This document shows, piece after piece, positions 44,287-48,841 of a stretch of DNA of 48,841 bases. Position 1 is the stretch's first letter. Every line of letters begins with the position of its first letter. The stretch covers positions 1 to 48,841 of the forward strand of contig CAMCWM010000014.1 of the NCBI GenBank assembly GCA_945882215.1. Reading direction: 5' to 3'. The stretch comes from Akkermansia muciniphila (GTDB taxonomy: Bacteria > Verrucomicrobiota > Verrucomicrobiia > Verrucomicrobiales > Verrucomicrobiaceae). Made by a program: the position numbers and the translations under genes. Below the pieces are notes generated by a model. That model saw only the letters and a program-made list of their open reading frames with translations, was not told the origin of the DNA and did no database searches.

Positions 44287-44913
44287 TTAGTGCGCTAATT
44301 CTGGGAAGATGCCATTCACAGCGCGCGCAAGCTCCTCTGCGAGAAAATGGTGCATCGAAACTGGTTTGATTGTCGGCTTGCCGTCCGAGACCACTGCAAA
44401 ACCCCAAGTTCTTCCTCCATTCACATCTGGATCGGCCAGCAAACGCGAAAAGAAATCCTTCGCTGATCTCTCAGGCATGTAATCGCGGAAAAACGAGACT
44501 GTTTCATCAACGAATAGTGCCATGGCCTCGGGAATCGCTTGGCGAATCGATTCCTCAGTCACCAAACCGTGATGAACAGGTGATTCGATGATCAGAATTG
44601 GATTCAAAAACGCTGGGTGGCCTAGCCCAACGCGAAACTTCGGGTAACGAGTAAGTTCTTCGAAGCGACGATAATCTCCGTGTGAATGCATAGCCTGATC
44701 CACGAGGACTGTGAAGTAGAGGCATGCCAAGAAGTTCGCGCGACTACTTGCCGGCACCTGTGTCAGTTCCGCGCACCGCCGATTAGTCCAGATATGCCCC
44801 AAGGCAAGTATGCCCGCATGTTCACGAGGATCGAACCCACGATACAGAGCAGCCAAGTCAGAGGGGAATTGGTTATGGTAGTATTCCTTCAAGTTCATAG
44901 CGCGGTGAGACAT
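44287..44913 (-). CDS. Unrecognised protein encoded between sbcD and sbcC
   Basis: 208 residues from the ATG at 44913, one base after the sbcD stop codon; a second ATG at 44898 (MNLKEYYHNQFP) is equally plausible. No signal peptide or clear membrane helix. Mostly helical by eye, with aromatic and His-rich stretches (FDPREHAGILALGHIWTNRR, VDQAMHSHGDYRRFEEL, ESPVHHGLVTEE). Base composition is lower in GC than in the flanking sbcC and sbcD genes, which suggests separate acquisition. It is co-directional and surely on the same message. I recognise no family, and any role with SbcCD is only suggested by position. Confidence 0.65.
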   Translation of the reverse strand: MSHRAMNLKEYYHNQFPSDLAALYRGFDPREHAGILALGHIWTNRRCAELTQVPASSRANFLACLYFTVLVDQAMHSHGDYRRFEELTRYPKFRVGLGHPAFLNPILIIESPVHHGLVTEESIRQAIPEAMALFVDETVSFFRDYMPERSAKDFFSRLLADPDVNGGRTWGFAVVSDGKPTIKPVSMHHFLAEELARAVNGIFPELAH

Positions 44914-44914
44914 T

Positions 44915-46135
44915 TCATTGTGTAATCCTCGACTCCCGGATCGCCAGCAGCTCATCAAACACGACGGTGAGTTCGTCGCCTTCGATGTGCTTTTCGTGGA
45001 GGAGTTCGCGGAAGACGTCGCGGGGCTGGAGGTCGTGGAGAGTGGGGGCGGTGGATTGCCAGGGGGCGGTTTCGGAGACGGGGAGGTCGGCGAGGACCTT
45101 TAATATTTCGAAACGACCGGCGGAGGCTTCGCGGACCTGGCGGTCGAGGTCGGGCTCGGGGGCGTCGAGCTTCACGGTGATCTCGGCCCAGGCTCCGGCG
45201 GGCACGTTGGAGAGATCGGCGGCGAGGGTGGCGCGGTTTGCTTTCACACGGACGAGAGCGCGAGTGGAGGGAATGGGCAGAAGCTTTACACCGCAGAGAT
45301 TAGAAAACCGCAGAGATGAGTTTTGGGATTCTGAACTCTGCGGTTTTCTAACCTCTGCGGTGTTTCCTCCGGCTTGGGTTTCGATGATAACGACGGACTT
45401 CGCGTCGGCGGCTTCGGAGAAGCTGAGGGGGATGGGGGAGCCGCTGTAGCGGATGGTTTCATTGCCAGCGACGCGTTGCGGGCGGTGGAGGTGGCCGAGG
45501 GCGGTGTAGTCGAAGCCGTCAAAGATGTCCGCGCCGACGCAGCCGAGGTTGCCGATGTGGATGTCGCGTTCGCTGTCGCTGGTGGTGGCCCCGAGCACGG
45601 TGAGATGGCCCATCGCGATGACGGGACGCTTTTTCGCCAGCGCACGAACGGCCTCAAGCTGCGCGGCGTAATGCGCGCGGATCGCGCCGCTGACCTGCTG
45701 GTGTACTTCGCCCATGGTTTCGCCCGCAACCGCCTGCCTCAGATCGCGCTCGCGCAGAAACGGCACGGCAGCGACGACCGCATCGCCGAGATCGACAATG
45801 TTGTCACCGGCGTGGCCGAAGACATGCACGTTGAAGCGGCGCAGCAGATCACGCGGGGCGTTGAGGTGGGAGGCGGAATCGTGATTGCCGCCGGTGATTA
45901 CCGTCTTCACGGTTTTGAGGTCGGCGAGGCGCTTGAGGAAGTCGAAGTAGAGCGCGACGGCCTCCTGTGGCGGATTGGCGGCATCGAAGACATCGCCGCT
46001 GAGAAGCAGCGCGTCGATTTTTTCGGTGCGGAGCGTTTCGATGAGCCAGTCCACGAAGGCCGCGTGCTCAGCGAGGCGGTCCCGCTCGATGAGGCGGGCA
46101 CCGAGATGCCAGTCGGCGGTGTGGAGGAGGCGCAT
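44915..46135 (-). CDS. sbcD: Exonuclease subunit SbcD
   Basis: 406 residues. Mre11-like metallophosphatase-fold nuclease, the catalytic partner of SbcC. Motifs: HTADWHLG (metal I), LLLSGDVFDAANPP, TGGNHDSASH, MGHLTV and ALGHLHRPQ (last metal His), then YSGSPIPLSFSEA. After the nuclease domain, residues about 258-283 (around VRKPQSSESQNSSLRFSNL) come from a 76-base inverted repeat and have no counterpart that I know in other SbcD proteins; the normal sequence resumes at LLPIPSTRALVRV. The C-terminal capping domain is intact. The first ATG gives the conserved start MRLLHTADWH. Confidence 0.94.
   Translation of the reverse strand: MRLLHTADWHLGARLIERDRLAEHAAFVDWLIETLRTEKIDALLLSGDVFDAANPPQEAVALYFDFLKRLADLKTVKTVITGGNHDSASHLNAPRDLLRRFNVHVFGHAGDNIVDLGDAVVAAVPFLRERDLRQAVAGETMGEVHQQVSGAIRAHYAAQLEAVRALAKKRPVIAMGHLTVLGATTSDSERDIHIGNLGCVGADIFDGFDYTALGHLHRPQRVAGNETIRYSGSPIPLSFSEAADAKSVVIIETQAGGNTAEVRKPQSSESQNSSLRFSNLCGVKLLPIPSTRALVRVKANRATLAADLSNVPAGAWAEITVKLDAPEPDLDRQVREASAGRFEILKVLADLPVSETAPWQSTAPTLHDLQPRDVFRELLHEKHIEGDELTVVFDELLAIRESRITQ
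45288..45363. repeat. In-frame inverted repeat inside sbcD
   Basis: Left arm 45288-45315 and right arm 45336-45363 match in 27 of 28 inverse positions, with a 20-base loop. Each arm contains two ACCGCAGAG units spaced 15 bases apart. Frame is kept across the repeat. Confidence 0.92.
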
Positions 46136-46253
46136 GCAGCTCTTTTAGCCGGGGAGTGAGAGGTGAGAAGCAGGAAGTGCGAGGGAGTGGTGGAGAATTG
46201 GAGCAACAAGAGATGGGTGGCATGAAGTGAAGGCCAGGAGCCTTCAACACATG

Positions 46254-46281
46254 AAAAAGCGGCGACCGAGCTGGTCGCCGC
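46254..46281 (-). terminator. Rho-independent terminator of the sugar isomerase gene
   Basis: On the minus strand GCGGCGACC (46281-46273) pairs perfectly with GGTCGCCGC (46267-46259) around an AGCTC loop and is followed by five T. It lies 32 bases after the stop codon at 46314, leaving about 120 bases for an sbcD promoter. Confidence 0.88.
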
Positions 46282-46313
46282 CGGAATGGGGGGATCGAAC
46301 TGAAGTTCGGGGA

Positions 46314-47168
46314 CTACTTTGCCGCTGGCTTCCAGTTCTTCACGAACTCGATGCACTGGGTGATTTCGGGAACGGAGGTTTCCCAGTTGTGCTCGTATTC
46401 GCAATGAAGCGGGCCGGGGTAGCCTTGGGCGTGATATTCGGCGAGGATGGCGGGGATGTCGCTCTTGCCGGTGCCGAAGGGGAGGTCGTGAGCCTTCGGA
46501 TTGCCGAATTCGGTGAGGTCCTTCATGTGGCTGTCAAAGATGCGGCCTTTGAGGATTTTGATGCAATCGACGGGATTGAGGCTGCTGCGGACCCAATGAC
46601 CGACGTCGGCGCAGGCGCCCATGCGAGGATCGCGGTCTTTGACGAGGCCGAGGACGTAGTTCGGATCCCAGAACATGTAGGCGCGGTCGAGCGGGCGCTT
46701 GGGATGGTTGTGGATGGCCATCTTGATGTCGAATTCCTTCACGAGGGCCTCGATCTTGTCGAGCGCGGTGACATCAGGCTCGGTGACGATGACGCCGATG
46801 CCGAGGGTTTTGCAGAACTCGAAGATCTTGCGGTTGGAGGCGTCATCCTGGCCGAGCTTCACAACACCGTAGCCGACGGCGGTAAGGCCTTTGGCTTCGA
46901 GGTGCTTCATGACGGCGTTGATCATCTCGGGGGTGGCGTTGTGGTCCCACTTGGCGTCGGGTTTCTCGGTGGAGAATTTCTGGCCGGGGTAGAACTCGAT
47001 GGTCTTGCCGCCGCATTGCGCGGTTTTGTCGATGGCTTCGAACACGTTGTACATGCGGAAGCTGTAGGCCTGGCAGCCGGCGTAAAACTGGCCGACTTTG
47101 GCGGCGTCAGGAATGGTGGCCGCGAAGGAGGACGCGGCGAACAACAGGGAGAGAAGGAGTGTCTTCAT
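46314..47168 (-). CDS. Secreted sugar phosphate isomerase/epimerase-like protein
   Basis: 284 residues with a Sec signal peptide (MKTLLLSLLFAASSFA). The TIM-barrel xylose-isomerase-like fold is suggested by GCQAYSFRMYNVFEAIDKTAQCGGKTIEFYPG (first Glu ligand), VIVTEPDVTALDKIE, IHNHPKRP, ADVGHWVRS (Asp/His ligands), FDSHMKDLTEFG and HCEYEHNW (last Glu). These acidic and His residues would hold a divalent metal. Exported members are common in Verrucomicrobia and Planctomycetes; the substrate is unknown. It diverges from the DUF6807-like gene and is followed by a strong terminator. Confidence 0.85.
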   Translation of the reverse strand: MKTLLLSLLFAASSFAATIPDAAKVGQFYAGCQAYSFRMYNVFEAIDKTAQCGGKTIEFYPGQKFSTEKPDAKWDHNATPEMINAVMKHLEAKGLTAVGYGVVKLGQDDASNRKIFEFCKTLGIGVIVTEPDVTALDKIEALVKEFDIKMAIHNHPKRPLDRAYMFWDPNYVLGLVKDRDPRMGACADVGHWVRSSLNPVDCIKILKGRIFDSHMKDLTEFGNPKAHDLPFGTGKSDIPAILAEYHAQGYPGPLHCEYEHNWETSVPEITQCIEFVKNWKPAAK

Positions 47169-47268
47169 GGTGGAGGGCGTGGAGCGTAGCGGCAGGAAGC
47201 GGGAATGGAAGAACTGAAAATGGAAAATTGAGAATGGAAAATGGCCGGAGGCAGGCGTTTGAGATGTG

Positions 47269-48243
47269 ATGAAAGTTCTCAGTCTTCTGTTTGTCTCCGC
47301 AGCATTCGTTTCAGCGCAATTGCCTTCAGCGAAGCCGATCCCGCGAATGCAGGCGGTGCCGATGCCGCATCACATCACGTCGTTTCAACTCGATGGGCGG
47401 GAACTGACAGCGATGCACTACGATCCGCAGGACATGCGTCCGTTTTGGCATCCGATCCGGGCCTCACGCGATGTGAGCCTGACGCGGATGGGGCATCCCC
47501 ATGATCCGCTGACGCATTCGCATCACAACAGCGTGTGGGTGACGCACAACATGGTGAACGACCTCGATTTCTGGGGCGATTACGCAAAGAAACAGGGCCG
47601 CATCGTGAATGTGGAGGTTTCGCGCGAAGGCTATGAGGACACGGATGAGTTCGCGTCGATGCGGATGGTTAATCAGTGGATCAGCGAGGCGGACAAGTCG
47701 ATTCAGCTCATTGAGGTGCGGCGCACGGAGATCCGGCCGCTGGAAGGGGCGAAGAGCTGGTTCATGATCATCGATCTGGAGTTTTCACCGCCGAAGGGCA
47801 AAACGGTGACGTTTGGAGCCACGGGCTTCGGCTTGATCGCCGTGCGGATGGCGAAGAGCATCGGCGTGCATGATGGCGGTGGGCGCATTTTGAATTCGGA
47901 GGGGCAGATCAACGAGGAGGAGATCTTCCGCAAACCAGCGCGGTGGTGCGACTACAGCGGACGCATCACGAATGAGGCGGACGGCTTCGGTGGCATCACA
48001 CTGATGAATCACCCGATGAATCCGCACAACCCGACGGCCTTCCATGTGCGCAACGACGGCTGGATGGGCTGCTGCCTGAGCCTGGACACACCGGTGGAGG
48101 TGACGGAGGAGAAAAAACTGCGTGTGCGCTACGCGCTGTGGGTTCACGACGGCGTGGCGACGCAGGAGCAGAGCGAGGCGCACTGGAAAAAGTTCACCGA
48201 GCTGCCGGTGGTGGATTTGTGGGCCAAACCGGCGAAGAAGTGA
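47269..48243 (+). CDS. Secreted PmoA/DUF6807-like protein
   Basis: 324 residues from the ATG at 47269; a GTG one codon earlier is also in frame. Signal peptide MKVLSLLFVSAAFVSA. Conserved-looking stretches are MRPFWHPIRASRDVSLTR, HDPLTHSHHNSVWVTHNMVNDLDFW, TFGATGFGLIAVRMAKSIGV, WCDYSGRI and FHVRNDGWMGCCLS. They resemble the PmoA-like (DUF6807) family of Planctomycetes-Verrucomicrobia, secreted proteins with a beta-sandwich-like fold and possible role in glycan use. The His-rich stretch could bind metal or sugar. The SufE-like gene starts two bases after its stop. Function unproven. Confidence 0.75.
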   Translation: MKVLSLLFVSAAFVSAQLPSAKPIPRMQAVPMPHHITSFQLDGRELTAMHYDPQDMRPFWHPIRASRDVSLTRMGHPHDPLTHSHHNSVWVTHNMVNDLDFWGDYAKKQGRIVNVEVSREGYEDTDEFASMRMVNQWISEADKSIQLIEVRRTEIRPLEGAKSWFMIIDLEFSPPKGKTVTFGATGFGLIAVRMAKSIGVHDGGGRILNSEGQINEEEIFRKPARWCDYSGRITNEADGFGGITLMNHPMNPHNPTAFHVRNDGWMGCCLSLDTPVEVTEEKKLRVRYALWVHDGVATQEQSEAHWKKFTELPVVDLWAKPAKK

Positions 48244-48245
48244 GC

Positions 48246-48692
48246 ATGGCCGAATACCCCGCCGCCTTGGGCGAATTGATCACCTTCTTCGAGTCGCTGC
48301 CGGAAGGCGAGCGGCGGGAGAATTTGATCGACCTGGCGGCCGCCTCGGCGGCTCATGCGCCGAAGGAGGGCGAAACATTCGATCTGGAGGACGTGCGGAA
48401 GGACGCGGAATGCACGGACACGGTGGGCGTGCATGTGCGGCTCGAAACAGGCGAACGCGCCCACTTTGCGATCAGCCTGGGGCCAAAGGTACAGACGCTG
48501 ACAAGGGCGCTGACGACGATTCTCTGTCGCGGGCTGAATGGTTCGACGCTACGAGAGGTGTTGGACGTGCCGCAGGATTTCGTGCCGCGTATCGTCGGGG
48601 CCGATCTGGTGCGGCTGCGCAGCCAGACAGTGTATTACGTGCTGGGGCGCATGAAGCAGGCTGCGCGCCGGCTGCTGGAGGAACGGGCGTGA
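48246..48692 (+). CDS. sufE: SufE-like sulfur acceptor protein
   Basis: 148 residues from the ATG at 48246. SufE accepts persulfide from the cysteine desulfurase SufS and passes it to SufB. The family pattern is visible: FFESLPEGERRENLIDL at the N terminus, the catalytic loop with C56 in KDAECTDTVGV, a GPKVQTLTRALTTILCRGLNG helix corresponding to the conserved ADSDAxIVxGL region, then DFVPRIVGADLVRLRSQTVYYVLGRM. No cytoplasmic Fe-S gene is near; the sufCBD operon is about 15 kb away and sufS is not in the window. It begins two bases after a secreted-protein gene, an odd pairing. Confidence 0.8.
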   Translation: MAEYPAALGELITFFESLPEGERRENLIDLAAASAAHAPKEGETFDLEDVRKDAECTDTVGVHVRLETGERAHFAISLGPKVQTLTRALTTILCRGLNGSTLREVLDVPQDFVPRIVGADLVRLRSQTVYYVLGRMKQAARRLLEERA

Positions 48693-48693
48693 A

Positions 48694-48841
48694 TCAGACC
48701 AGCTTCGTCGTGCCGCCGCTGTGCAGTTCCTCGGGAATCTGACCGACGAAGCGTGGTTCGAGGCCGATGGCGTCGAAGATCTGGTTGATCTCCATCTGAT
48801 TGAGATCGCCGGGCTTGTCGATCTCGAAATAGACGAGGTCG
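48694..48841 (-). CDS. C-terminal end of an unidentified gene (5' end outside window)
   Basis: The last 48 residues are open on the minus strand to the window edge, ending in EELHSGGTTKLV. The segment DLVYFEIDKPGDLNQMEINQIFDAIG has an ACT-like look (strand, then PG, then helix), which could fit a regulatory domain of an amino-acid enzyme, but I cannot identify it. It converges with the SufE-like gene, with one base between the stop codons. Confidence 0.6.
   Translation of the reverse strand, partial: DLVYFEIDKPGDLNQMEINQIFDAIGLEPRFVGQIPEELHSGGTTKLV

Noticed and set aside
47205..47250. A-rich near-repeats (AATGGAAAAT units) upstream of the DUF6807-like gene
   Set aside because: Short and imperfect; no evidence for an operator or repeat family.

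Overview
The window is ordinary chromosomal DNA of a GC-rich Gram-negative bacterium, most likely a member of Verrucomicrobiota (Verrucomicrobiaceae/Prosthecobacter-like). This placement is inference. It rests on the mix of outer-membrane biogenesis genes (bamA-skp-lpxD) with families common in the Planctomycetes-Verrucomicrobia group: a DUF1501 protein with a Tat signal, a neutral-ceramidase-like protein, a PmoA/DUF6807-like protein and a secreted sugar isomerase/epimerase. I see no rRNA, tRNA, CRISPR array, prophage or transposase. Genes are tightly packed, and no gene-free stretch reaches 300 bases.

Layout. 1-2.65 kb: the end of a PBP2-type transpeptidase gene and RNase E/G. 2.66-8.6 kb (minus): a secreted coiled-coil/TPR protein, a methyltransferase, trpB, lpxD and skp. 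8.6-11.0 kb (minus): bamA. 11.2-15.3 kb: a DMT-type permease and an AddA-like helicase-nuclease. 15.4-19.2 kb: an ECF sigma/anti-sigma pair, then pgk and tpiA. 19.25-23.15 kb: a ceramidase-like protein facing a translationally coupled minus-strand set (DUF1501, small secreted protein, TPMT-like methyltransferase). 23.2-27.5 kb: a three-gene overlapping operon of lipid-type enzymes (CDP-alcohol phosphotransferase, hydrolase-methyltransferase fusion, PAP2-dual-specificity-phosphatase fusion), followed by a DUF1802 gene. 27.5-29.3 kb: alr and a DnaQ-like exonuclease. 29.4-33.5 kb (minus): fur/perR-sufC-sufB-sufD behind a Per-box-like operator. 33.6-39.5 kb: a cupin, a cytochrome-type lipoprotein, a DUF1003 protein, HrpA and a small membrane protein. 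39.7-41.4 kb: a secreted amidohydrolase. 41.4-46.1 kb (minus): sbcD, an unrecognised gene and sbcC. 46.3-48.8 kb: a sugar isomerase, a DUF6807-like protein, a SufE-like protein and the end of an unidentified gene.

The most interesting signals are four. (1) Long inverted repeats lie in frame inside both sbcC and sbcD, whose product is the nuclease that cuts DNA hairpins, and an unknown gene sits between the two subunits. (2) The CDP-alcohol phosphotransferase / hydrolase-methyltransferase / PAP2-phosphatase operon has features of an uncharacterised phospholipid pathway; two acidic residues of the CDP-alcohol motif are Asn, and the PAP2 domain has Aur1-like motifs. (3) A Per-box-like palindrome sits directly before the fur-suf operon. 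(4) Several intergenic palindromic elements occur (pgk-tpiA, exonuclease-sufD, before the amidohydrolase), together with terminators placed so close to the next gene that they may act as attenuators.
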